From IMG/VR virus record IMGVR_UViG_3300045282_000077, positions 1 to 35,952 of that record: 35,952 nucleotides of DNA, one strand, 5' to 3'. Source of the stretch: a virus. The position numbers were made by a program, and so were the translations under genes. Below the pieces are notes generated by a model that saw nothing but the letters and a program-made list of their open reading frames with translations, was not told where the DNA came from and did not search any database. Below are positions 1 through 5,823 of this stretch, piece by piece (position 1 is the first letter of the stretch; each line of letters starts with the position of its first letter).

Positions 1-99
1 CTTCGTGATACCCCGAACGGTGCGCGCCTGACGTTCCGCCGCGTCCCAGCGTTCGAGGGCCGTGTAGATCGCGTCCAGCACGGCCTCCGTCCGCGTCAT
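1..99 (-). CDS. Small protein, second copy of the 3059-3286 gene, cut by the window start
   Basis: Only the first 33 codons are present; the reading frame runs off base 1. They are identical to the start of the 75-residue gene at 3059-3286 (begins MTRTEAVLD), because bases 1-127 repeat 3188-3314 exactly. The ATG overlaps the TGA of the upstream gene as ATGA, as in the internal copy. The rest of the gene should lie in sequence missing between the window ends. No function is recognised; the visible part is a charged, probably helical segment. Confidence 0.75.
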   Translation of the reverse strand, partial: MTRTEAVLDAIYTALERWDAAERQARTVRGITK

Positions 100-127
100 T
101 CCGGCTCTCCCGCTGTCGGCGCTTGGA
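1..127. repeat. Direct repeat, left part of the terminal duplicated segment (copy of 3188-3314)
   Basis: The first 127 bases match 3188-3314 without mismatch; identity stops at 128. Together with the repeat at 35852-35952 this places a second copy of the 2856-3314 segment across the window ends. Confidence 0.95.
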
Positions 128-590
128 TGCACCCACAGGTCGGCGTATGACGATCACCGTGCTTACCGTCAGGTCCGGTCGGGCGCTGGCGTTCGCAGTC
201 GTCGATGAGCCTTTGCAGCCGGTCCATGTGCTCACGCCGTCGCCCTGCGTCTAATGGCGAGTTGCCGATGCGGTTCTGCGCCACGGAAAGCGTCTCCCGC
301 AGCATCTTGATCGAGTCGGGCACGGTCAGGGTCGTCGCCCGCAGTCCCGGCGTCTCGGTCGGAGGGGGTGAGAGGCGGACGGAACGCAACCGCGTGGCAA
401 GTTCCCCGATGGCCTCGTCGATCGCGTCGGGCCGGGCCTTCATCAGCCACAGACCGACGAGTGACCGCGCCGCACCGATCGCTTCCTCGATGGGGAGCAG
501 TCCCGGCGTCTCGGTCGGAGACTCGGAGGGGAGGACGGCATCGAGGGGTTCCGCTGTCTCCGGGTTCAGGGGCGTTGTCGGCTCAGACAT
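96..590 (-). CDS. Hypothetical early protein, 164 aa, assembled from repeated modules
   Basis: No family recognised. The ATG at 590 (MSEPTT) overlaps the preceding stop by 8 nt, the second favoured spacing in this genome. The N-terminus carries LNPETAEPLDA, nearly the opening of the genes at 583 and 3283; the C-terminus IQAPTAGEPE is shared with the 3283 gene. PTETPGL occurs twice, encoded by a direct DNA repeat of about 20 bp (near 343 and 499). Between them lies an Ala/Glu/Arg-rich helical region. A role in early host interaction is only a guess. Confidence 0.7.
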   Translation of the reverse strand: MSEPTTPLNPETAEPLDAVLPSESPTETPGLLPIEEAIGAARSLVGLWLMKARPDAIDEAIGELATRLRSVRLSPPPTETPGLRATTLTVPDSIKMLRETLSVAQNRIGNSPLDAGRRREHMDRLQRLIDDCERQRPTGPDGKHGDRHTPTCGCIQAPTAGEPE

Positions 591-1020
591 TGCGGGCCGC
601 CCGAACAGCATCGGTCACCGGCGCGAGCGCCCGGCCAACGACTTCCTCGATGTCGGCCTTCGTGGTGACCAGGCGCATCGTGTACCCGTAGCGATCGCCC
701 GTGCAGGCGCACCGCGGCCAGCCCGACGCAAGGCACCGGGCAAAGCCCACCCGCTCCTCACGGCCACAGTTATCGCATCGAAAAAAGCCCGTCACGTCAT
801 GAACGGCTGCACCGACGGCGTTGAAGGCAGCCCGCAATCCGGGGACTGCGGCACGGTCCCGGTCGAGGCGGAGTCCGGCGTCGTAGAGCGTCGTCGCATC
901 CTCGATGTGGCCCGCGTGGTGGTGAACGTCATCACCGCTGCTACCGATCGCCGTGTTGTGCAGAACCACCGCAATGCGGTCGATCTCCGCGTCTCGGGGT
1001 TCCATTGTCTCCGGGTTCAT
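583..1020 (-). CDS. Chimeric early protein, 145 aa, carrying a tape-measure fragment and a zinc-ribbon-like tail
   Basis: The start (MNPETMEPRDAEIDRI) and the LYDAGLRLDRDRAAVPGL segment match the 181-aa gene at 3283-3828. At residue 64 the homology switches, in frame, to AFNAVGAAVHDVTGF, which is tape-measure sequence: bases 784-831 are identical to 19635-19682 (48 bp). A five-base GCAGC is shared by both parents at the join. After this come cysteines in CDNC and CACTG spacing, suggesting a metal-binding domain. No function can be assigned. The chimera could be real or an assembly artefact, though the open frame argues that it is real. Confidence 0.7.
   Translation of the reverse strand: MNPETMEPRDAEIDRIAVVLHNTAIGSSGDDVHHHAGHIEDATTLYDAGLRLDRDRAAVPGLRAAFNAVGAAVHDVTGFFRCDNCGREERVGFARCLASGWPRCACTGDRYGYTMRLVTTKADIEEVVGRALAPVTDAVRAARNV
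784..831. repeat. 48-bp exact copy of tape-measure gene sequence (19635-19682)
   Basis: Bases 784-831 equal 19635-19682 without mismatch; both flanking bases differ. The same reading frame is used in both places, giving the shared peptide AFNAVGAAVHDVTGF. Confidence 0.95.
827..888. repeat. 62-bp exact repeat of 3632-3693
   Basis: Shared between the early genes at 583-1020 and 3283-3828, in the same frame. It overlaps the tape-measure-derived block by the five bases GCAGC, which marks the recombination join. Confidence 0.93.
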
Positions 1021-1031
1021 GCTGCCTCCGT

Positions 1032-1140
1032 GGGGGGTTCCGGTGATACCGCAGGCATGGCGAGGAACTCATCGAGGTCGATGTCCGGTGCCACGCTGAG
1101 CATGTTCGCCGCGTGCGCCCATCGCCGGTCGAGCCGGTGA
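1032..1140. repeat. 109-bp exact repeat of 3843-3951
   Basis: Identical to the 3' end of the gene at 3825-4139. Here the block is entered in a different reading frame by the gene at 1069-1323, so its encoded tail is not translated as in the parent copy. Confidence 0.95.
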
Positions 1141-1323
1141 GCCGTCCCAGCCACACATCTGCTGGCAGACCGCCTCAGTCCACGGCGAAAACTCCGTCGC
1201 GGTCAGGTCGCTCGGCGCTTGGACTGCGGCGGCGTCGAGAAACCCGCCCATGACTAGCGGGAGCGGCACGACCTTGCCCTCGGGCCGATCGAACTCGTCC
1301 CGGTCGGCTGGGTACTTACGCAT
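1069..1323 (-). CDS. Hypothetical early protein, 84 aa, fused out of frame to a repeat block
   Basis: The ATG at 1323 (MRKYPADRDEF) overlaps the previous TAA by 8 nt. It has the recurrent AAVQAPS module (residues 32-38) and CQQMCGW. From about residue 62 the DNA is the 109-bp block shared with the 3825-4139 gene but read one frame off, giving an Arg/Gly-rich tail and a stop at 1069. In the parental frame the block would end at a TGA (1017-1019) that forms an ATGA overlap with the next gene. The present C-terminus is therefore probably a recombination by-product. Function unknown. Confidence 0.6.
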   Translation of the reverse strand: MRKYPADRDEFDRPEGKVVPLPLVMGGFLDAAAVQAPSDLTATEFSPWTEAVCQQMCGWDGSPARPAMGARGEHAQRGTGHRPR

Positions 1324-1582
1324 TGGTAGCCTCCTTATCAGCCAGCCAGTCGATCAGTCGAAGCGTCACGTCCATCGTGAACGTCTGCCGCCCGCCGAGG
1401 AAGTTGGCGATGCTCGTGCGTTGCGTCCCGATCGCCTCGGCCACGTCGGAGTGCGTGAAGGCCCGGCTCGGGCGAACGATCTTCCCGACCCCACGACACG
1501 TTGGGCACTCGACCTCGGCTTGCACCGCCACGCCGCTCGACAGCACCGCCCGCAACCGTTCTCTGAGGTCGTCGGGTGTCAC
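1316..1582 (-). CDS. HTH (XRE-like) DNA-binding protein with a CxxC knuckle, 88 aa
   Basis: GTG start in a GTGA overlap. Residues 26-29 are CPTC followed by GVGKI, a rubredoxin-like zinc knuckle. Residues 44-75 (SDVAEAIGTQRTSIANFLGG) look like a lambda-repressor-type helix-turn-helix, with VAEAIG as the first helix, a turn and the recognition helix TSIANFLGG. Likely a small regulator of phage or host transcription. The assignment rests on pattern recognition only; no operator is visible beside the gene. Confidence 0.6.
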   Translation of the reverse strand: MTPDDLRERLRAVLSSGVAVQAEVECPTCRGVGKIVRPSRAFTHSDVAEAIGTQRTSIANFLGGRQTFTMDVTLRLIDWLADKEATNA

Positions 1583-1989
1583 CGGCCCTCTCCATTGCGC
1601 TTCATTGCGGCGAACCTCAGAGCGAGCACGCGCCTGTAGAGGTCCATCCGGTAGACGCTGCTCGCATCATCCGGCCCGACGCCCCGAGCCGCGGCCTCCT
1701 CCATGCGGTCGTTGAGCATGTCGAGGAACAACGTCCAGTCGTTCGCGGTCAGCGTGAGCGACCGCGCGATGGTCACCTCCTCGGAGTACGCCTTCGCGAC
1801 TGCCTCGGCGTAGGCGTGATTGCCAGCGAGGGGTTCGGTGTCGGCCGTCGCCATCGCCCGTTCGAGCCGGTCAACGTCGATGTCGATCCGCACGACGGGA
1901 GGAACGTCGGGCTCGTGCAGATACGGGTCCGGGCACGGCGTGACCCATGTCCCCGGTTCGCCCAGCCGCCTTGTCGCGTTCACGATCAT
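1579..1989 (-). CDS. Hypothetical protein, 136 aa
   Basis: ATGA overlap with the upstream membrane-protein gene and GTGA overlap with the downstream HTH gene. The first 35 residues are Pro-rich with one Cys; the rest is predicted helical and rich in Ala, Leu, Asp and Arg (e.g. DWTLFLDMLNDRMEEAAARG). No family recognised. Confidence 0.7.
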   Translation of the reverse strand: MIVNATRRLGEPGTWVTPCPDPYLHEPDVPPVVRIDIDVDRLERAMATADTEPLAGNHAYAEAVAKAYSEEVTIARSLTLTANDWTLFLDMLNDRMEEAAARGVGPDDASSVYRMDLYRRVLALRFAAMKRNGEGR

Positions 1990-2141
1990 CGGTCAACCTC
2001 CGCTGTCGCGGCGAACGCGCCGCTCGCGAACACCATCACGAGGCACAGGCCGCCCAGCGGGGTCCAGCCGTGCGGCATAGCGAGGACGCTGAGGGCGGCG
2101 AACGTCCACATGCCGAGCAGGCCGCCGAGCCGCGCCTTCAC
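1986..2141 (-). CDS. Small membrane protein, 51 aa
   Basis: GTG start overlapping the previous TGA (GTGA). Two hydrophobic stretches (GLLGMWTFAALSVLA and PLGGLCLVMVFASGAFAA) separated by a short HGW turn suggest a two-helix membrane hairpin. Position among early genes, away from the lysis cassette, argues against a holin. Function unknown. Confidence 0.65.
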   Translation of the reverse strand: MKARLGGLLGMWTFAALSVLAMPHGWTPLGGLCLVMVFASGAFAATAEVDR

Positions 2142-2488
2142 GGCGCTACTCGACTGGTGCCGGGGTAGACCTCGGGCTGCCAGATGATGTCGATGCCCGT
2201 CGCAGCGGCCATTCGGTCGAAGCAGGCGAGGCAGAACAGGCCCGACGCGGCCTCCACGCGGCCCGAACCGTCGCTCCAAGGCTTGCCCGAACGTCCAGTG
2301 ACGCGAGCGTAGAGATCATCGCGGGCGTGCCAGAGCAGGTACGGGCGTCCACACTCTTGGCACGTCTCGCCGTCGTGGCCGCGAACGTAGGCGTCCCACA
2401 ACTCGCGCAACCCAGCGACGACCTTCCCTCGACGGAAGAACCAGCCCGACCAGCGCCAGCCGTGCCTCGCTGCGTACAGGCGGCTCAT
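2138..2488 (-). CDS. Zinc-ribbon-like hypothetical protein, 116 aa
   Basis: Two cysteine pairs, CQEC (residues 43-46) and CLAC (about 85-88), spaced as in a treble-clef or zinc-ribbon fold, with aromatic residues around the first. The ATG at 2488 forms an ATGA with the TGA at 2485-2487, which closes the old reading frame of the disrupted upstream gene. Probably nucleic-acid or protein binding; no specific family recognised. Confidence 0.65.
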   Translation of the reverse strand: MSRLYAARHGWRWSGWFFRRGKVVAGLRELWDAYVRGHDGETCQECGRPYLLWHARDDLYARVTGRSGKPWSDGSGRVEAASGLFCLACFDRMAAATGIDIIWQPEVYPGTSRVAP

Positions 2489-2602
2489 TCTGGACTCTCC
2501 CTCTGCGGCTCGGAGGTTCGAGGTTTGTGGGGTCCGGCAGGTTCGGTCGTGTGCATCTCTGAGTCCTCCGGGGTTCGCAGATCAACGTGAACGTGGCCGC
2601 AG
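2485..2602 (-). pseudogene. Displaced C-terminal frame of the 2603-2989 gene
   Basis: This stretch has no start of its own. In the frame closed by TGA 2485-2487 it reads CPDCGHVHVDL, then an acidic and Pro-rich tail, and its stop forms an ATGA with the next gene, exactly as for intact neighbours. It is best explained as the remainder of the upstream gene after a 2-nt deletion, although a programmed frameshift is not excluded. Confidence 0.55.
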
Positions 2603-2989
2603 TCAGGACAGGTGACGTAACCCGTAGCAGGGGCAGGGAGGGACGGCGAGAGCGTCCTCCATCTCGTGAAAGTCCGCGCGGCGCACGAGGTAATAGTCCT
2701 CGTACTCGTCGGGCCGGACGGCGTTCGCGCTCATTCGTTCCAGCACTTCGCGTAGCTCGCTCACATCGAAGCGCGGTTCCGATGCGGGCTCCCCGGACTC
2801 GATCAGCGCCCCGGAGCGGTATGCGTTGACGAGTTCAGCTTCGACCCGCGACACAGCTTTCGGCAGGTCGCATGAGCACGGTGCGTCCGGCGACCCGATC
2901 GCCTTCCAGCGCGGGCACTCCGGGTCATGGAAGTCCCGGTTGTCGAGCAGCCGCTTCCCGGCCTGCGTCGTTGGGGTCCGGTCAGTCAT
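2603..2989 (-). CDS. Frameshifted early gene, 128 aa as read
   Basis: The ATG at 2989 (MTDRTPTTQAG) overlaps the small membrane gene by 8 nt. The N-terminal half is identical over 101 bp to the gene at the window end (35650-35952) and has FHDPECPRWKA and PCSCD. The middle shares VNAYRSG and GEPASEP with the 5043-5603 gene. Near 2646 it lacks two bases present in that paralogue (cggcgagtg side: gggacggcg here, gggaagcggcg there). The frame is thrown off and stops at 2603. The other frame stays open through SLPAPA and a CPDCGH zinc-like motif to a TGA at 2485 that overlaps the next ATG. The intact ancestor thus ended at 2485. Confidence 0.65.
   Translation of the reverse strand: MTDRTPTTQAGKRLLDNRDFHDPECPRWKAIGSPDAPCSCDLPKAVSRVEAELVNAYRSGALIESGEPASEPRFDVSELREVLERMSANAVRPDEYEDYYLVRRADFHEMEDALAVPPCPCYGLRHLS
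2856..2956. repeat. 101-bp exact repeat of the window end (35852-35952)
   Basis: Bases 2856-2956 are identical to the last 101 bases of the window; identity begins at 2856 and is still running when the window stops. Confidence 0.96.
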
Positions 2990-3062
2990 GGAGCACGATC
3001 CAGCCGAGTACAAACCCCACGACCAGTCCGAAGACGTAGCCGATCACCGCGTCAACGCTCAT
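2982..3062 (-). CDS. Single-pass membrane micro-protein, 26 aa
   Basis: ATGA overlap with the upstream gene and 8-nt overlap with the downstream one, so it sits in the translational chain. Sequence is one hydrophobic helix (VIGYVFGLVVGFVLGWIVL) with short ends. It lies inside the duplicated segment, so a second copy is expected in the sequence missing between the window ends. Function unknown. Confidence 0.6.
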   Translation of the reverse strand: MSVDAVIGYVFGLVVGFVLGWIVLHD

Positions 3063-3286
3063 CGGTCCTCCTCGTACTCTCGAATGGCGGTCAGCGCGGC
3101 GTCGGTCAGGTGGCGGGCGAGGGCTGAGCGGCGCGGCGTCACGATCCGATCGCCGTTCGGCAGACGGTCCACGCGGCGCACGTTGGCCTTCGTGATACCC
3201 CGAACGGTGCGCGCCTGACGTTCCGCCGCGTCCCAGCGTTCGAGGGCCGTGTAGATCGCGTCCAGCACGGCCTCCGTCCGCGTCAT
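3059..3286 (-). CDS. Hypothetical early protein, 75 aa (complete copy of the truncated gene at 1-99)
   Basis: ATG at 3286 in ATGA overlap with the 181-aa gene. Highly charged, Ala/Arg-rich and probably all-helical (AIYTALERWDAAERQA, later LARHLTDAALTAIREYEE). No family recognised. Its first 33 codons are repeated exactly at base 99-1. Confidence 0.7.
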   Translation of the reverse strand: MTRTEAVLDAIYTALERWDAAERQARTVRGITKANVRRVDRLPNGDRIVTPRRSALARHLTDAALTAIREYEEDR

Positions 3287-3314
3287 TCCGGCTCTCCCGC
3301 TGTCGGCGCTTGGA
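3188..3314. repeat. 127-bp exact repeat of the window start (1-127)
   Basis: Perfect identity over the full 127 bases, covering the 5' half of the 75-aa gene and the 3' end of the gene before it. Confidence 0.96.
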
Positions 3315-3828
3315 CTGCGGCGGGAACGATGGTTTGTGTTTTGGGGTCCCAATCGCCGGGGCCAACCGTTTCGTCGGGGAAGTGGAACACCGTCTTGGCG
3401 TTGCCGCTCGTGACACCCGTTCCGGCCGCTGCATCGGTCAGGCTCGGTGCTTGGACTGCGGCCTGCTCCGGATGCTGCTCGCCGCAAATCACGCATTGCC
3501 AGTCGTGGATATGGTCGGGGACTGCGGCACGGTCCTCGGATGCGGCGAGAGCGGCCTCCATGTCGCGGATAGCGATGGCGTATTCGCAGGCGTGGTCGTT
3601 CGGGCCGTGCTCGGCCTTCATCCGCTCCAGCGCAGCCCGCAATCCGGGGACTGCGGCACGGTCCCGGTCGAGGCGGAGTCCGGCGTCGTAGAGGATCGGC
3701 GCGTTGTGCTTGATCCCGTATGGCGCAAAGAACGGGCTGTAGATGTCACTGTTCTCGGCCAGCGACCGCAGCACCGCCGCGATCCGTTCGATCTCCGCGT
3801 CTCGGGGTTCCGCTGTCTCCAGGTTCAT
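3283..3828 (-). CDS. Hypothetical early protein, 181 aa, with CxxC motif and AAVQAP modules
   Basis: Begins MNLETAEPRDAEIERIAAVL, homologous to the 583-1020 gene, then LYDAGLRLDRDRAAVPGL, which in this copy continues naturally as RAALERMKAE. A HDWQCVICGEQH stretch (about 107-118) is a plausible zinc knuckle. Two AAVQAP boxes follow, each encoded by CTTGGACTGCGGC on the plus strand (3309-3321 and 3450-3462); another copy of the box is at 1218-1230. Coupled by ATGA on both sides. Function unknown. Confidence 0.7.
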   Translation of the reverse strand: MNLETAEPRDAEIERIAAVLRSLAENSDIYSPFFAPYGIKHNAPILYDAGLRLDRDRAAVPGLRAALERMKAEHGPNDHACEYAIAIRDMEAALAASEDRAAVPDHIHDWQCVICGEQHPEQAAVQAPSLTDAAAGTGVTSGNAKTVFHFPDETVGPGDWDPKTQTIVPAAVQAPTAGEPE

Positions 3829-4139
3829 GCGCTGCCTCCACGGGGGGGTTCCGGTGATACCGCAGGCATGGCGAGGAACTCATCGAGGTCGATGTCCGGT
3901 GCCACGCTGAGCATGTTCGCCGCGTGCGCCCATCGCCGGTCGAGCCGGTGATATGCCGCGTCCATGCCGTCCTTCGCCCGGACGAGCTGGTCGATCGCGT
4001 GCGGCGCGGGTAAGGGTTCCGGTGATACCGACTCCCCGAGAGCGGCGGCCTCAGAGAGCGCGTCGTTGAAGCCCTTGCGATACGCCTCGTCAAGGGCTTC
4101 CTTCGCGGCCTCAGCCAACTCATCACAGCGCGTCGTCAT
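3825..4139 (-). CDS. Hypothetical early protein, 104 aa
   Basis: ATGA overlaps at both ends. N-terminal helix rich in Ala/Glu (CDELAEAAKEALDEAYRKG), then two VSPEP boxes, each encoded around GGTTCCGGTGATA. The C-terminal half (RWAHAANMLSV...IDLDEFLAMP) is the source-type copy of the 109-bp repeat at 1032-1140. No family recognised. Confidence 0.7.
   Translation of the reverse strand: MTTRCDELAEAAKEALDEAYRKGFNDALSEAAALGESVSPEPLPAPHAIDQLVRAKDGMDAAYHRLDRRWAHAANMLSVAPDIDLDEFLAMPAVSPEPPRGGSA
3843..3951. repeat. 109-bp exact repeat of 1032-1140
   Basis: Here the block is read in its natural frame inside the 104-aa gene. Confidence 0.95.
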
Positions 4140-4432
4140 CGGAGCACCGTCTCGGGGTATGCGGCGTCGGGGATGACGAGCTTCACGCCGAGTTCGTCTA
4201 GGACTGCGATGAGACCCTTGGCTGACGCCTTGCGCCAGTTCTTGTGTTCTCGGCGTCCGGCTTCACGAGCGGCGAGCTCCACGAGCAGCATCCCGGACTC
4301 GATCAGCGCCCGAACCACAACGCTCGTCAACTCATCCAGCCCCGCCGGATCGCGGTGTGAGAGCAAGCACGAGTCGTAGTGCTCGTCCAGCGCCGCCCGT
4401 ACCGCCTCACTGAGCGCCCGTACCTCAGACAT
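4136..4432 (-). CDS. Hypothetical early protein, 98 aa, MSEVRALS family
   Basis: Starts MSEVRALSEAVRAALDEHY; the coding DNA 4413-4436 is identical to 5584-5607, where another gene begins with the same peptide. VVRALIESG resembles segments of the genes at 2603 and 5043. The remainder (REHKNWRKASAKG, VLDELGVKLVIPD) is unique. ATG at 4432 overlaps the upstream stop by 8 nt. Function unknown. Confidence 0.7.
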   Translation of the reverse strand: MSEVRALSEAVRAALDEHYDSCLLSHRDPAGLDELTSVVVRALIESGMLLVELAAREAGRREHKNWRKASAKGLIAVLDELGVKLVIPDAAYPETVLR

Positions 4433-4724
4433 GGGTAGTCTCGTGACGAAAGACGTGCTTGCCGTGGCCCATGCGCTCGTCCGGGCCGGGGTGGATCGGG
4501 TTGCTCTCGGGGAGGCCGCACGGCTCGCTGTAGGCATGGGCGAACGTACAGAGCAGCTGGGCCGCCGGAACGTCGTTGCCATAGGCGGCGGCGATGCTCC
4601 GGGCGAGGATCATGTGCGGGCCATCCTCTGGCGAGCAGGACTTCCGGTCGAACCGGCGCGAGTAGTCGCAGTCCACGTTCGCCTCGTGCAGCGCCCGCGC
4701 CAACCGCGCCTCGTCAATGCTCAT
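4425..4724 (-). CDS. Hypothetical protein, 99 aa
   Basis: ATGA overlap with the 29-residue micro-ORF upstream. Helical N-terminus (MSIDEARLARALHEANVDC), several cysteines and histidines (DCDYSRR, LLCTFAHAY, EPCGLPE) and a His-rich C-terminus (HGKHVFRHETTH). The pattern may bind metal, but no standard motif is visible. Confidence 0.65.
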   Translation of the reverse strand: MSIDEARLARALHEANVDCDYSRRFDRKSCSPEDGPHMILARSIAAAYGNDVPAAQLLCTFAHAYSEPCGLPESNPIHPGPDERMGHGKHVFRHETTHV

Positions 4725-4810
4725 CGTCCCTCCTCTGAGCGCCCGTACCGCAGATGGTCATGCGATGAACGGGCTGGAGATGCGTTCACAGGTTCGGCCT
4801 CCTTCGTCAT
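4721..4810 (-). CDS. Micro-ORF, 29 aa, coupled at both ends
   Basis: Starts ATGACGAAGGAG in an ATGA overlap with the 79-aa gene and ends TGA in an ATGA overlap with the 99-aa gene. It contains the recurrent GAGCGCCCGTACC element, but in a frame reading LRYGRSEE rather than VRALS. The two-sided coupling is the evidence that it is translated. It may be a decayed member of the MSEVRALS group, kept for translational relay. Confidence 0.45.
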   Translation of the reverse strand: MTKEAEPVNASPARSSHDHLRYGRSEEGR

Positions 4811-5046
4811 ATGGCCCGGTATTCCGTCTCGGTCCACTCCTCATAGCCCACGATGCCTCGTGAGAGGCGGGGGTGGAGCGTGATCGTCACCGGGCCGTGG
4901 CAGGTCGGGCAAGCGTCCGCGAACTCACGAGCCCCTAGCCAGTCCTTCGCGGCGTCCGCTAGCCGTTCCTCGATGTCCGGCTCGCCGTGCGAGTCAAGCC
5001 ATATGCGGAGTGCCTCGGCAAGAGAGATTGTCGGGTTCGTGCTCAT
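4807..5046 (-). CDS. Hypothetical protein with CPTC knuckle, 79 aa
   Basis: ATGA start (MSTNPTISLAEALRIWL). A helical first half, DIEERLADAAKDWLG, is followed by CPTCHGPV, a one-pair zinc knuckle, and a short beta-like segment. No family recognised. Confidence 0.65.
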   Translation of the reverse strand: MSTNPTISLAEALRIWLDSHGEPDIEERLADAAKDWLGAREFADACPTCHGPVTITLHPRLSRGIVGYEEWTETEYRAI

Positions 5047-5603
5047 CGCGGCTCCTTCTCGGGTTCCGGTGATAGAGCAGGGGCAGGGAGGGAAGCGGCG
5101 AGTGGCGCACGGACCCACGCCTTAGTCGCCGTGTCGTAGACCTCGGAAGGCGGGAGGCTCAGGTACGTCGTCACGATCGCGTCCTGCGCGTGGTACGCGA
5201 TCCGAGCCGCCGCCAGGTCGATGCGCTTCAGCGTTTCCCAGATCGCGGACCCGAGCCTCTGCGCGTCGATCGTCGATCCCGGTTCCGATGCGGGCTCCCC
5301 AGCCTCAACCAGCTCCCCGGAGCGGTATGCGTTGACGAGGGCCACGATGAAGGCGGCGTCGGCGATAGCCCGACCACGATCGAGTCTCCGGTGCGGGAAC
5401 CGTGCGCGCCATTCTCCGGGCGTGTCGTCGTAGTGCGACTCGGCGATCTCCTGGGCGTACCGCGTCCGGTCCTCCTCCGGGTCGCTCGCCCCGCCCACCG
5501 AGAGATTCGCCTGATCGGCCGGTACGATCTTCAGCGGCCAGTACCGCAGGACGGCCCACGGTCCCGGTGTGGCGGCGGACGACAGCGCCCGTACCTCAGA
5601 CAT
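5043..5603 (-). CDS. Hypothetical early protein, 186 aa, ATPGPW type
   Basis: Starts MSEVRALSSAATPGPWAVL. The ATPGPW motif followed by a central DAAFIVALVNAYRSG helix is a combination common in phage early proteins of unknown role (Ea22-like in layout; inference). The module VNAYRSG...GEPASEP is shared with the 2603 gene. The C-terminus SLPAPALSPEPEKE preserves the frame that the 2603 gene lost. ATG overlaps the previous stop by 8 nt. Confidence 0.7.
   Translation of the reverse strand: MSEVRALSSAATPGPWAVLRYWPLKIVPADQANLSVGGASDPEEDRTRYAQEIAESHYDDTPGEWRARFPHRRLDRGRAIADAAFIVALVNAYRSGELVEAGEPASEPGSTIDAQRLGSAIWETLKRIDLAAARIAYHAQDAIVTTYLSLPPSEVYDTATKAWVRAPLAASLPAPALSPEPEKEPR
5280..5339. repeat. 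Imperfect repeat of 2774-2833 (two exact blocks)
   Basis: Bases 5280-5300 equal 2774-2794 (21 bp) and 5315-5339 equal 2809-2833 (25 bp), with a 14-bp divergent segment between. They encode the shared GEPASEP and VNAYRSG modules. Confidence 0.85.
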
Positions 5604-5823
5604 GGGTGAGCCTTCCGTGGACGATGAACCGGCCCGGATGCCGCTGGACCATGACGAACCCGATGGGCGACTGCACGCTCACTCCTGCCCAGCCCTCGGC
5701 ATGGACGGTCGCCATGAACCGGAGCCGACCGATCTTCGCCTTGCAGGACCGCCACTCGGCCCCGGCCTTCGATCGGTGAAACGAAACAGGAGGCTCACTG
5801 AGCGCCCGTACCGACTCACTCAC
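5596..5823 (-). CDS. Hypothetical protein, 75 aa, VRALS-tagged
   Basis: GTG start in GTGA overlap, opening VSESVRALSEPPVSF, a diverged version of the MSEVRALS start of two neighbours. The rest is basic then beta-rich (IGRLRFMATVHAEGW, IGFVMVQRHPGRFIV). No family recognised. Confidence 0.65.
   Translation of the reverse strand: MSESVRALSEPPVSFHRSKAGAEWRSCKAKIGRLRFMATVHAEGWAGVSVQSPIGFVMVQRHPGRFIVHGRLTHV

Noticed and set aside
205-1140. Long plus-strand reading frame of 311 codons
   Set aside because: It lies over three coupled minus-strand genes and has Arg/Ser-rich, low-quality sequence; high GC gives long antisense frames.
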